In this document: positions 18,152-26,867 of the stretch, in pieces | Layout of the letters: every line of letters begins with the position of its first letter | Position numbering within the stretch: position 1 is the stretch's first letter | Source of the DNA: Leucobacter triazinivorans | Lineage (GTDB): Bacteria > Actinomycetota > Actinomycetes > Actinomycetales > Microbacteriaceae | Assembly: GCF_004208635.1 (NCBI RefSeq) | Contig: NZ_CP035806.1 | Coordinates: 496,001-560,000 of the forward strand | DNA length: 64,000 bases | Direction of reading: 5' to 3' | Position numbers and translations under genes: made by a program | Notes under the pieces: model-generated | What the model saw: the letters and a program-made list of their open reading frames with translations, nothing else | Database searches by the model: none | What the model was told of the DNA's origin: nothing

Positions 18152-18930
18152 GTGGGAGCGCTCCCTGCTTCCAAGCCAAGGACTCGCAACATTCCCCGCT
18201 CAATCTCAGACATCCCTGAAACGCCGGCTTCCCAACCGAGCTGCGCCAGTTCCGCTGGAGAACCGTGCCACACTCCACACCCCTCCTGCAGCACCTGGAT
18301 CGAGTCAGCGATATGCGCGATGTCTTCCACGAGATGCGTCGAGATGATCACGATGCGATCCTTCGCCACCGCGTGGAGATACCTTCGCAGCTGGGCTCGC
18401 TGCACGGGATCGAGTCCGACCGTCGGCTCATCGAGAATCAGCACCGGCGGCTCGTGCACGATAGCCTGGCCGAGGAATGCCCGCCGTTTCTGCCCGCCAG
18501 AGAGCTGCCCGAGCCGGGTGCGCTGCTGCTCCACGAGATCGAGCTTTTCGAGCGTACGATCGATCTTGGTACGGGTCGCCAGGTTTCGGCCGCAACGCAG
18601 ATAGCCGAAGTACTCCAATAGTTCGCGCACCGTGAACTCACCGATCCAATCGGGTTCCTGCGGCATGTACCCGATCGAGGCTCGATGCTTCGACCGCTGC
18701 CGCGCGCGTGCCACAGGCTCACCGCAGAATTCCATTCGCCCCCTCTTGGGCGATTTCATACCGGCGAGCACGCGGAGCAGCGTTGTTTTGCCCGACCCGT
18801 TCGGCCCGACCAAGCCGGTGACGCCTACGGGAAACCGTGCGTCGAGATCGCGCAGCGCGGGCGCACTCCCGTAGAAGTAGCTCAGACCCGACACCTGAAG
18901 AAGCAGGTTGTGCCGCAAAGATAACGCCAC
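18148..18930 (-). CDS. ABC transporter ATP-binding protein
   Basis: A 260-residue ATPase with Walker A GPNGSGKTT, the Q-loop region, signature LSGGQ, Walker B VLILDEPT and H-loop STHLVED. The GTG at 18930 is preferred: it lies five bases after the stop of the secreted-protein gene, with GAGG upstream. A longer frame to 19002 would overlap that gene. The closest functional class is CcmA/NatA-like drug or peptide export ATPases. Confidence 0.9.
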   Translation of the reverse strand: MALSLRHNLLLQVSGLSYFYGSAPALRDLDARFPVGVTGLVGPNGSGKTTLLRVLAGMKSPKRGRMEFCGEPVARARQRSKHRASIGYMPQEPDWIGEFTVRELLEYFGYLRCGRNLATRTKIDRTLEKLDLVEQQRTRLGQLSGGQKRRAFLGQAIVHEPPVLILDEPTVGLDPVQRAQLRRYLHAVAKDRIVIISTHLVEDIAHIADSIQVLQEGCGVWHGSPAELAQLGWEAGVSGMSEIERGMLRVLGLEAGSAPT

Positions 18931-18935
18931 CCTCG

Positions 18936-19424
18936 CTACACCCTCGTGTTCTTGGTGATGCCGGTGCCACAGGTATCCGGCCACCACGGAATCGATTCGC
19001 ACATCTTGACCGTGGAATTGATGCGATAATGCGGTTTCGGTTTCCAGCTCGTACTGGCTGTGAGGCGTTTCTTGCCTTGAGTCTTCGCCGTAGACGCCGT
19101 ACCGGTGCCAATAGTCGCATACTTCGGGCTCTTCCCATTCCCTGGCATTTTGACCCAGGTCAGCGTGGTGTAGCTTCCCGAAACCTTCCCATACACCGCT
19201 CGCTTGTTGCTTCTCTTATCCACCAGGTCGAACTGTGCCGTGTGCTGGTTCTTCCTCGACGTGGAGAAGTACCCGTGCGTGAGCTTGGTGGTCGCAGACC
19301 CGACGAGGGTTCTGCCGTCGTAGACCGACAACTTCACATTGCTGAACGTAGCAGCCTGAGCCGATACGGCGCCGAAACTGAGCAGCGCGACGATCACCGC
19401 GCCAATCCCAAATCTCTTGAACAC
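18936..19424 (-). CDS. Secreted basic protein of unknown family
   Basis: A 162-residue preprotein (GTG start, AAGGTAGGG upstream) with a clear Sec signal peptide: basic MFKRFG, hydrophobic core, and a cleavage site after SAQA at residue 24. The mature 138 residues are rich in Lys, Thr and Ser, strongly basic, predicted beta-rich, and carry only two cysteines, C142 and C152, close to the C-terminus (CESIPWWPDTC). It heads an operon with an ABC transporter. Bacteriocin, cell-wall or surface protein are all possible. It does not show the lactococcin-972 pattern. Not recognised. Confidence 0.7.
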   Translation of the reverse strand: MFKRFGIGAVIVALLSFGAVSAQAATFSNVKLSVYDGRTLVGSATTKLTHGYFSTSRKNQHTAQFDLVDKRSNKRAVYGKVSGSYTTLTWVKMPGNGKSPKYATIGTGTASTAKTQGKKRLTASTSWKPKPHYRINSTVKMCESIPWWPDTCGTGITKNTRV

Positions 19425-19472
19425 AAGACCCTACCTTCAAGGAAACGCAAAGCATAAGTAAAGACCATTCAA

Positions 19473-19501
19473 ATTCTATGAATACTTATATAATTAGTCA
19501 A
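19473..19501 (-). promoter_or_regulatory. Strong sigma-70-like promoter of the exporter operon
   Basis: Reading on the minus strand, TTGACT (19496-19501) and TAGAAT (19473-19478) are separated by exactly 17 bases in a very AT-rich stretch. Transcription would begin near 19466, about 40 bases before the GTG start of the secreted protein. This is the closest match to a consensus promoter in the window. Confidence 0.7.
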
Positions 19502-19586
19502 TCTTCTGCCATGTAATCGATTCGCCTCGGGCGTATCAGCCTGCCCGGCCACCGGCATCGTCCCGGCCCGGGATAATAGAGGGATC

Positions 19587-22500
19587 ATGTCTCAGCCCCC
19601 GGCATCCCAGCCCCCACTGCACATCGAGTTCCCAGCGGACCTGCCCGTCTCGCAGAAGCGGGACGAGATCGCGGAGGCGATCCGCGAGCACCAGGTCGTC
19701 ATCGTCGCGGGCGAGACGGGATCCGGCAAGACCACCCAGCTGCCCAAGATCGCCCTGGCGCTCGGCAGGGAGCGCATCGCGCACACGCAGCCGCGCAGGA
19801 TCGCCGCACGCACGATCGCCGAGCGCATCGCCGAGGAACTGGGCTCCGAGCTCGGCGGCCTCGTCGGCTACCAGGTGCGCTTCACGGACAAGGTGTCGGC
19901 CGACACTCGGATCCGCCTCATGACCGACGGGATCCTGCTCAACGCGATCCACCGCGATCGCGACCTCTCCGCCTACGACACGATCATCATCGACGAGGCC
20001 CACGAGCGCAGCCTCAACATCGACTTCCTCATCGGATATCTGCAGAGGCTGCTGCCCCGCCGGCCCGATCTCAAGGTGATCATCACCTCGGCGACGATCG
20101 ACCCCGAGTCGTTCGCCGCCCACTTCGCCGATCCGCGCACGAAGCGCCCGGCGCCCATCATCGAGGTGTCGGGGCGCACGTATCCGGTCGAGATCCGCTA
20201 CCGCCCGCTCGTCGAGAAGCGGGAGACCGCCGACCGGCAGGGCGCTGCCCGGACCGTGACGGTCGAGCGCGACCTCTTCGACGCGATCGGCGACGCCGTG
20301 GAGGAGCTGTCGCGAGAGGATCCCGGCGACATCCTCGTGTTCCTGAGCGGCGAGGCCGAGATCCGAGACGCGAGCGATGCGCTGAACGGGAGGTTCCGCG
20401 GCGACCGCGTCCGCCCGGTCGAAGTGCTGCCCCTGTACGGCCGTCTCAGCGCCGCGGAGCAGCACCGGGTCTTCGAGCGGTCGAAGACGGCGGGAGCCCG
20501 CCGCATCGTGCTCGCCACGAACGTGGCCGAGACCTCGCTCACCGTACCCGGCATCCGCTACGTAGTCGACGCCGGCACCGCGCGCATCTCGCGCTACTCG
20601 GCGCGCAGCAAGGTGCAGCGCCTGCCGATCGAGGCCGTCTCGCAAGCGAGCGCCAATCAGCGCTCCGGCCGCTCCGGCCGCACGAGTCCCGGCATCGCGA
20701 TCCGGCTCTACTCCGAGGAGGACTTCGCGTCGCGCCCCGAGTTCACCGAGCCCGAGATCCGGCGCACCGGCCTCGCCTCCGTCATCCTGCAGATGCTCGC
20801 GCTGGACCTCGGCGACATCGCGCGGTTCCCCTTCCTCACTCCCCCGGATCAGCGCGGGATCGCCGACGGCCTGGGGCTGCTCTCCGAGCTGGGCGCGGTC
20901 GAGGCCTCGGCCGGGAAGGGCCGCGGGTCGCGCGCCCAGGGGGCGCGTCCCCAGCACCGCATCACGAGGATCGGCCGCGAGCTCTCCCGCCTGCCCATCG
21001 AGCCGCGCTTCGCCCGCATGGTCGTCGAGGCGCGCCGGCACGAGGTGGTGCCCGAGGTGCTCGCGATCGTCGCGGGCCTCACGATCCAGGACGTGCGCGA
21101 GCGCCCGCAGGCCGAGCGCGGCCGGGCCGACGAGCTGCACGCGCGCTTCGCCGATCCGCAGGGCGACCTCATGACGCTGCTGAACCTGTGGAACTATCTG
21201 CAGGAGCAGCAGAGTGCGCTCTCGTCGAGCGCGTTCCGGCGGCTGTGCAAGGCGGAGTACCTCAATTTCCTGCGCGTGCGGGAGTGGATGGATCTGTACC
21301 GGCAGCTGTCGCGGATCGCGGGCGTGCGGCGGGTGGATCCTGCGACTCGCAGGCTCGCGCAGGATGACGGGGGTAGGCGCTCCCTTCGGCCTGCGGGCGA
21401 CGACACCCGTCATCCTGCGCGCAGCGAAGCCGACCCCCGTCATCCTGCGCGCAGCGAAGCGGAGTCGCAGGATCCATCGAGCGGAGCGGGCTCCGCCTCG
21501 AGCGACGCGATCCACCGTTCCATCCTGGCCGGCCTCCTCTCGCAGCTCGGGGTGCGCGACGACCGGCAGGACCGCACCGCACCGAGCCGCGGACGCAGTG
21601 CCCCCGGGGCCGCGAAGCGCAAGCCCGCCCAGGAGTTCGTGGGATCCCGCGGCACCCGGTTCGTGCTCTACCCCGGATCGGTGCTCGCGAAGAAGCCTCC
21701 CGAGGTGGTGATGAGCGTGGAGCTCGTCGAGACCTCCCGGCTCTTCGCCCGCTCGAACGCGGTGGTCGATCCCGCGTGGGCCGAGGAGCTCGCCGGACCC
21801 CTCGCGAAGCGCCAGGTCAGCGAGCCGCGCTGGGAGAAGAAGCAGGGCGCTGCCGTCGCCTACGAGCGGGTGACGCTCTACGGCGTGCCGATCGTGGACC
21901 GCCGCCGCGTGCAGCTGGCCCGCTTCGACGCCGCGCACGCGCGCGAGCTGTTCATCCGTCACGCTCTCGTGGACGGCGAGTGGGATTCCCCGCAGGCCTT
22001 CGATCGGGCCAACCGGCAGCTGCGCCGTGAGCTCGAGCAGCTCGAGGAGCGCACCCGCCGCCGCGACATCGTGGGCGACGACGAGGCCGTGTTCGAGTTC
22101 TACGACCAGCGGATCCCGCAGCAGGTCACCAACGTGCGCGACTTCGAGGGCTGGTGGAAGGAGGCGCAGCGGACGCAGCCGAAGCTGCTCACGATGCGCC
22201 GCGCGGATCTGCTCGAGGACGAGGCCGAGGAAGTCGACGAGAACGAGTTCCCGCGGCAGTGGACGCACGGCGACCAGACGCTGCGCCTCAAGTACCGCTT
22301 CGATCCCACCGCCGAGGACGACGGCGTGACCGTCAACGTGCCGCTGCCGCTGCTCCCCCGGCTCGAGGGCACCGACTTCGAGAAGCTCGTGCCCGGTCTG
22401 CGCCAGGAGCTCGTGACGGCGCTCATCAAGACGCTGCCGAAGGCGATCCGGAAGCACGTCGTGCCCGCCGCGGACTGGGCGCGCACGCTGCTCGAGACGG

Positions 22501-23702
22501 TGGAGCCGAAGCTGACCGACGCAGCCGGTCATGCTGCGCGGAACGGAGCGGGGTCGCAGGATCCAGGCGTTCAGCCCCTCACCCGCCTCCTCGCCGACGA
22601 GATCCGCCGCCGCACGAGCGTGCCGGTGTCTCCCGAGGATTTCGACCCCTCGCGATTGCCCGCCCACCTCACCCCCACGTTCCGCGTGGTCGACGGGCGC
22701 GGGCGCACCGTCGGCACCGGCAAGGATCTGGCGCAGCTGCAGGCGGCCCACAAGGGTCGCGCGACGCAGGGCGTCGCGAAAGTCGCGGCCGCGGCTCTTC
22801 CGAAGAGCGAGCTGGAGCGCACGGGTGCCACGAAGTGGGAGTTCGGAGATCTGCCCCGGCACGTCGACACCGCCTACGCGAAGGGCCGCGGGGGCGCGGG
22901 AGCCGGCGTGGTGCGGGCCTATCCCGCGATCGTGGACCGCCGCACGAGCGTCGACCTGGTGCTCGTGGCCGACGAGGCGGAGCAGGCCCGCCTGTCGCGG
23001 CGCGGGATCCGCCGCCTGCTCGCGTTGAGCTCGCCCTCGCCCGCGAGCTATGTGCGCGAGCACCTCTCGAACCAGGAGAAGCTGTTGCTGGGCGCCGGGC
23101 CCTACCGCACGCTCGAAGCCGCCATCGCAGACGTGTCGCTCGCGGTGGCAGACCGGGCGATCCGCCGCCACGCGCCAGACGGGCTGGTGTGGAGCGCCGC
23201 GACCTTCGCGACGATCGCCGACGAGTACGCACGATCCCTCATCGACGAGATCTACGCCGCGATCGCGCTGACCGCGCGCGTGCTCGACGGTGCGCGCCTC
23301 GCCCGCAAGGCGATCGACGGCGCGAAGTCGATCCAGGTGCTGGCGCAGGTGGCCGGTGCCGCCGGGCAGGTCGACGGTCTCGTCTTCGACGGCTTCGTGT
23401 CGCGCACGGGACTCGCGCAGCTCGAGCGGCTGCCCGTGTATCTCGAGGCGGTGCAGCTGCGGATGCGCGGACTCACCGAGAATCCGGGGCGGGATCGGGC
23501 CTGGCAGAACGAGGTGGACCGGGCTCTCGCGCTCTTCGAACAGGCCGGAGGTGCGATCCCGCTCCCCGCGGAGGCTCCCGAGCACCTGGTGCGCACCCGC
23601 TGGCTCGTCGAGGAGTTGCGCGTCAGCCTCTTCGCGCAGCAGCTGCGCACCGCCGGGCCGGTGTCGCTGCAGCGCATCCAGAAGGCGCTGCAGGAGGGGT
23701 AG
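19587..23702 (+). CDS. hrpA: ATP-dependent RNA helicase HrpA
   Basis: A 1371-residue DEAH-box helicase. Motif I is GETGSGKTT, motif II DEAH (IIIDEAHERS), motif III SATID, and motif VI QRSGRSGRTSPG, followed by the helicase-associated and OB domains and the long HrpA-specific C-terminus (DUF3418). Role: RNA remodelling and processing. Oddity: about residues 583-631 are encoded by copies of a repeat found elsewhere in intergenic DNA, and a second, shorter piece lies near residues 983-993. Both keep the frame and sit between conserved blocks. Confidence 0.95.
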   Translation: MSQPPASQPPLHIEFPADLPVSQKRDEIAEAIREHQVVIVAGETGSGKTTQLPKIALALGRERIAHTQPRRIAARTIAERIAEELGSELGGLVGYQVRFTDKVSADTRIRLMTDGILLNAIHRDRDLSAYDTIIIDEAHERSLNIDFLIGYLQRLLPRRPDLKVIITSATIDPESFAAHFADPRTKRPAPIIEVSGRTYPVEIRYRPLVEKRETADRQGAARTVTVERDLFDAIGDAVEELSREDPGDILVFLSGEAEIRDASDALNGRFRGDRVRPVEVLPLYGRLSAAEQHRVFERSKTAGARRIVLATNVAETSLTVPGIRYVVDAGTARISRYSARSKVQRLPIEAVSQASANQRSGRSGRTSPGIAIRLYSEEDFASRPEFTEPEIRRTGLASVILQMLALDLGDIARFPFLTPPDQRGIADGLGLLSELGAVEASAGKGRGSRAQGARPQHRITRIGRELSRLPIEPRFARMVVEARRHEVVPEVLAIVAGLTIQDVRERPQAERGRADELHARFADPQGDLMTLLNLWNYLQEQQSALSSSAFRRLCKAEYLNFLRVREWMDLYRQLSRIAGVRRVDPATRRLAQDDGGRRSLRPAGDDTRHPARSEADPRHPARSEAESQDPSSGAGSASSDAIHRSILAGLLSQLGVRDDRQDRTAPSRGRSAPGAAKRKPAQEFVGSRGTRFVLYPGSVLAKKPPEVVMSVELVETSRLFARSNAVVDPAWAEELAGPLAKRQVSEPRWEKKQGAAVAYERVTLYGVPIVDRRRVQLARFDAAHARELFIRHALVDGEWDSPQAFDRANRQLRRELEQLEERTRRRDIVGDDEAVFEFYDQRIPQQVTNVRDFEGWWKEAQRTQPKLLTMRRADLLEDEAEEVDENEFPRQWTHGDQTLRLKYRFDPTAEDDGVTVNVPLPLLPRLEGTDFEKLVPGLRQELVTALIKTLPKAIRKHVVPAADWARTLLETVEPKLTDAAGHAARNGAGSQDPGVQPLTRLLADEIRRRTSVPVSPEDFDPSRLPAHLTPTFRVVDGRGRTVGTGKDLAQLQAAHKGRATQGVAKVAAAALPKSELERTGATKWEFGDLPRHVDTAYAKGRGGAGAGVVRAYPAIVDRRTSVDLVLVADEAEQARLSRRGIRRLLALSSPSPASYVREHLSNQEKLLLGAGPYRTLEAAIADVSLAVADRAIRRHAPDGLVWSAATFATIADEYARSLIDEIYAAIALTARVLDGARLARKAIDGAKSIQVLAQVAGAAGQVDGLVFDGFVSRTGLAQLERLPVYLEAVQLRMRGLTENPGRDRAWQNEVDRALALFEQAGGAIPLPAEAPEHLVRTRWLVEELRVSLFAQQLRTAGPVSLQRIQKALQEG
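21334..21477. repeat. Intergenic-type repeat absorbed in frame into hrpA
   Basis: This 144-base stretch contains one forward copy (21334-21370) and two inverted copies (21407-21431 and 21434-21477) of the repeat based on gactcgcaggctcgcgcagg, the same family as at 43657-43735 and 48233-48456. It contains no stop in the hrpA frame. Confidence 0.85.
22533..22565. repeat. Short relic of the same repeat family in hrpA
   Basis: The sequence gtcatgctgcgcgg followed by gtcgcaggatcca resembles the catcctgcgcg...gtcgcaggatcca arm of the repeat family. It is in frame in the C-terminal half of hrpA, in a low-complexity linker. Confidence 0.6.
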
Positions 23703-23783
23703 TCCTCGTCGCAGATCGAGACCGTCGCAGTCACCGCGCGCACAGCGGACCCCGGTTCCGACGAGCTCGACCGGCGGATGCGC

Positions 23784-24968
23784 TCAGCGCCCGGCCGCCC
23801 ACTCGGGATCGACGGCGATCGTGCTCACGCGGATGTCCCGCCGTGGGAAGTCGATGTCGCCGACCTCGATCTCGACGCGCCGCTCGCCCGTCGTCGCGTC
23901 GACGCTGAAGATCGCGACCCCGTCGAGCCGGTCGTAGGACGCGCCCTTGAACCGCTTGACCCACTCCTCGTCGACCGCGACGCCGTACACGCGGCCGCTC
24001 GCGGGCGCGAGGATCCCCTCGTCGGTCCCGACCACTGTCTGGAATCCGCCGATGCGGTCGCTCAGATCGGCGACCGGCGCGGCCTCGAGCACGGGCAGGG
24101 CGCCCTCGGCCCCCGGATCCCGGCCTCCCGACACGGGCGGCCGCACCGACCACAGCTGCCAATCGACGGTCCAGAAGAGTCGCCCCTCGCGCACGAACAG
24201 CGAGCTCGATCGCCAGCCCTGCACGGTCTCCGGATAACGCACCTCGAAAGCGCCGACCTTCCCCGACTCCCGATCCCACACGCGCAGCGCCTGCCGCGAC
24301 GCCCCGCGGTCCGAGAGCTCGCTCAGGCCGTAGGCTCGGTCGGCGTCGCACGCCAGGCTCTCGATCCCGTCGACCAGCCCGAGCCCGTCGAAGTCCCGGG
24401 TGGACGGCGTCACGGTCTCGACAGCCGCTTCGCGCACCATGACGACCTCGCCGTCGCAGCTCGCGAGCGTCGGAACCGAGTACTCCGTATCGACCGAGGT
24501 CAGCGTTCCCGAGGCCGCGTCCACGAATGCCGCCTCGGGCATCTGGGGCGACGACATCATCACGGTGAACCCGGCGTCGGTCGCGAAGCGGCTGTGCTCG
24601 GTGCGCCCATCGTGCGCTCCGGGCAGCGGGATCTCGACGAGCCCGTCCTCGGCGAGCACGTACTCATGACCCGGATCCCCCGTGCTCAACCCGGCCTCGG
24701 ACCATGCGATGCGCGCATCCTCGAACCCGCGCTCGTCCACACGCGCCGAGCGCGTCTGCCCGGCCTCGTTCACGAGCACCAGATACGACGTGCCCCGGGC
24801 GTCGAGTCGCAGCGCGACGACGGCGTCCTCGATCCCAAACTCCTCGGAGATCGGCGGCGCCGCAAGGACCCTCATGAGCGGCGGTACGCCGAATATCGCG
24901 CCCAGAACGGCGACGACCACGACCCATCCGAGCCAGGCCGGCACCCGCCGCCGGCGCGGTACTCCCAC
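23784..24968 (-). CDS. Membrane-anchored hypothetical protein
   Basis: A 394-residue protein with one N-terminal membrane helix (about residues 11-36, WLGWVVVVAVLGAIFGVPPL) and a large outer domain. The domain shows several short segments that look like blades of a beta-propeller (WRSSSLFVREGRLFWTVDWQLW, GRVYGVAVDEEW), but no family was recognised. GTG start with GGGAG upstream. It is convergent to hrpA and follows the stress-protein gene on the same strand. It possibly monitors or binds something outside the membrane; function unknown. Confidence 0.75.
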   Translation of the reverse strand: MGVPRRRRVPAWLGWVVVVAVLGAIFGVPPLMRVLAAPPISEEFGIEDAVVALRLDARGTSYLVLVNEAGQTRSARVDERGFEDARIAWSEAGLSTGDPGHEYVLAEDGLVEIPLPGAHDGRTEHSRFATDAGFTVMMSSPQMPEAAFVDAASGTLTSVDTEYSVPTLASCDGEVVMVREAAVETVTPSTRDFDGLGLVDGIESLACDADRAYGLSELSDRGASRQALRVWDRESGKVGAFEVRYPETVQGWRSSSLFVREGRLFWTVDWQLWSVRPPVSGGRDPGAEGALPVLEAAPVADLSDRIGGFQTVVGTDEGILAPASGRVYGVAVDEEWVKRFKGASYDRLDGVAIFSVDATTGERRVEIEVGDIDFPRRDIRVSTIAVDPEWAAGR

Positions 24969-24979
24969 CTCGACTCCCG

Positions 24980-25477
24980 CTAACGAACGGAAGCGGTGAG
25001 GATCTGACGCGCCTGGTGCACGAGCTCCGGCTCGGTGACCAGGTCGTATCTCGTCGCCACCATCTGCATGACCGAGGAGAAGTCGCGCCGGTTGCGGTTC
25101 ATCGCGTAGGAGAGCACGCCGAACAGCATGCCGAACCCCGCGCCGATGACCACCGCCGAGATGAACACGCCGAAGATCGCCGTGTTGTCAGGCTGGAAGA
25201 TGAACAGCAGGATGCCCAGAAACAGGCCCAGGTAGGCCCCCGAGAGCGCCCCCATCAGCGCGACCCGGCCGTACGTGAGCCGGCCGGTGACCCGCTCCAC
25301 GCTGCGCACGTCGTTGCCCACGATGCTGATCTGCTGCACGGGGAAGCTCGCCCGCGCGAGCACGTCGACCGCGTGCTTCGCGTGCTCGTAGCGGTCGTAG
25401 GTGGAGACGATCTCGCCCTTCGGGATCTCGGGCATCAACGGCACGCGCGACGAACGGAGGGGGCCTGGAGTACTCAT
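24980..25477 (-). CDS. General-stress-protein-17M-like membrane protein
   Basis: A 165-residue protein. The first half (EIVSTYDRYEHAKHAVDVLA and FPVQQISIVGNDVRSVERV) matches the YflT/general stress 17M domain, and two membrane helices follow (about 75-95 and 100-122). A homologue occupies the same relative place beside MgtE-like and DUF1003 genes in mycobacteria (Rv1234 region). Start MSTPGPLRSSR at 25477 is the first ATG after a spacer shared with the divergent MgtE-type gene. Confidence 0.8.
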   Translation of the reverse strand: MSTPGPLRSSRVPLMPEIPKGEIVSTYDRYEHAKHAVDVLARASFPVQQISIVGNDVRSVERVTGRLTYGRVALMGALSGAYLGLFLGILLFIFQPDNTAIFGVFISAVVIGAGFGMLFGVLSYAMNRNRRDFSSVMQMVATRYDLVTEPELVHQARQILTASVR

Positions 25478-25583
25478 GCACCGATTCTCCCACTTCGGCG
25501 CACGATGTGTCGGCAGCGGCGTGCCGCGCGCGGAAACGCACGCATCGTCGCCGCAACTCGCGCGAGAGGGGTAGCGTAGTCGT

Positions 25584-26867
25584 GTGAGTGTTACGAGGGT
25601 CTTCGTCGGGCGCCTCGCGGGGCGCGGGGTGTTCGATCCGGTCGGCGACCGCATCGGCAAGGTGCGCGACGTGCTGGTCGTCTTCCGTGCGGCGGGCGCC
25701 CCCCGCGTGGTCGGCCTCATCGTCGAGATCCCGGGCAAGCGCCGCGTCTTCGTGCCGATCGGGCGGGTCACCTCGATCGGATCCGGGCAGGTCATCACGA
25801 CCGGTCTCATCAATGTGCGCCGCTTCGAGCAGCGCGGCGGAGAGACCCGCATGATCGCGGAACTCATCGGCCGCGACGTGCAGCTGGCTCCGGAGCAGAC
25901 CGGCGCAGCCGCCACGACCGCCCGCATCGAGGACGCCGCGATCGAGCGCAGCCGCTCCGGCGAGTGGCTCGTCTCCGAGGTGTTCGTGCGCCTGCCGAAG
26001 CCCGCTGCGCCGTTCAGCCGCGGCGACTCCCGCATCGTGCGGTGGTCGGAGCTGCGCTGGCCGAGCTCGGCCGCCGGCTCGCAGTCGGCCGAGCTGCTGA
26101 TCCAGACGATGGTCGATCTGAAGCCGGCCGACCTGGCCGAGGCGCTGCTCGAGCTGCCGCAGCACCGCATGCTCGAGGTGATCGGCGAGCTGCCGGACGA
26201 GCGGGTCGCCGACGCCCTCGAGGAGATGAGCGAGCAGGATCAGCTCGCGCTGCTCGCTCAGCTGCCCTCCGACCGCACCGCCGACGTGCTCGATCGCATG
26301 GAGCCCGACGACGCCGCAGACCTCATCTCGGCGCTCCCGACCGCACAGGGCGAGGAGCTGCTCGATCTGATGGAGCCGGAGGAAGCGGAGGATGTGCGCC
26401 GCCTGCTCGAGTACGACGCCGACACCGCCGGCGGGCTCATGAGCCCCGCCCCGATCGTGCTGTCGGGCGAGTCGAGCGTCGCCGAGGGGCTCGCCATGAT
26501 CCGGCGCGCCGAGATCCCGCCGGCCATGGCCTCCGCCGTCTACGTGACGCACCCGCCCTACGAGACGCCGACCGGCGAGTACATCGGCATGGCCCACTTC
26601 CAGCGAATGCTGCGCTTCCCGCCCCACGAGCGCCTGGTCTCGCTCATCGACACCGAGATCGAGCCGGTCACCGTCGACGCGAGCGCCGCCGAGGTGTCGC
26701 GCAGACTCGCGAGCTACGACCTCGTCGCCATGCCCGTCGTCGACGGGCAGCGCCACCTCGTGGGAGTGGTCACGGTCGACGACGTGCTCGATCATCTGCT
26801 GCCCGACGACTGGCGGCACGCCGACGACGATCCCAGCTCGCCCGCAGCATGGGGCGCGGCCCGATGA
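25584..26867 (+). CDS. MgtE N-domain and CBS protein
   Basis: A 427-residue cytoplasmic protein. An N-terminal PRC-barrel-like part (GRGVFDPVGDRIGKVRDVLV) is followed by an MgtE_N superhelix (about 165-285, with repeated ELPDERVADALEEM and LPSDRTADVLDRM units) and a CBS pair (about 285-410, ending VAMPVVDGQRHLVGVVTVDD). The MgtE transport domain is absent, so it is a sensor or regulator rather than a channel. GTG start. Overlaps the DUF1003 gene by ATGA. Confidence 0.9.
   Translation: MSVTRVFVGRLAGRGVFDPVGDRIGKVRDVLVVFRAAGAPRVVGLIVEIPGKRRVFVPIGRVTSIGSGQVITTGLINVRRFEQRGGETRMIAELIGRDVQLAPEQTGAAATTARIEDAAIERSRSGEWLVSEVFVRLPKPAAPFSRGDSRIVRWSELRWPSSAAGSQSAELLIQTMVDLKPADLAEALLELPQHRMLEVIGELPDERVADALEEMSEQDQLALLAQLPSDRTADVLDRMEPDDAADLISALPTAQGEELLDLMEPEEAEDVRRLLEYDADTAGGLMSPAPIVLSGESSVAEGLAMIRRAEIPPAMASAVYVTHPPYETPTGEYIGMAHFQRMLRFPPHERLVSLIDTEIEPVTVDASAAEVSRRLASYDLVAMPVVDGQRHLVGVVTVDDVLDHLLPDDWRHADDDPSSPAAWGAAR

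Noticed and set aside
18936..19424. Reading the secreted protein as a lactococcin-972 bacteriocin
   Set aside because: The ABC context is similar, but the mature sequence lacks the W-x-Y-G and SxY features of that family and is much longer.
16163..19501. Integrated phage or transposon ends around the exporter insert
   Set aside because: No integrase, transposase, tRNA gene or clear direct repeats at the borders were visible.
19536..23585. A 1349-codon open frame on the strand opposite hrpA
   Set aside because: High-G+C codon bias opens antisense frames. The translation is Arg/Leu/Gly-rich without motifs, while the plus strand encodes all DEAH helicase motifs.
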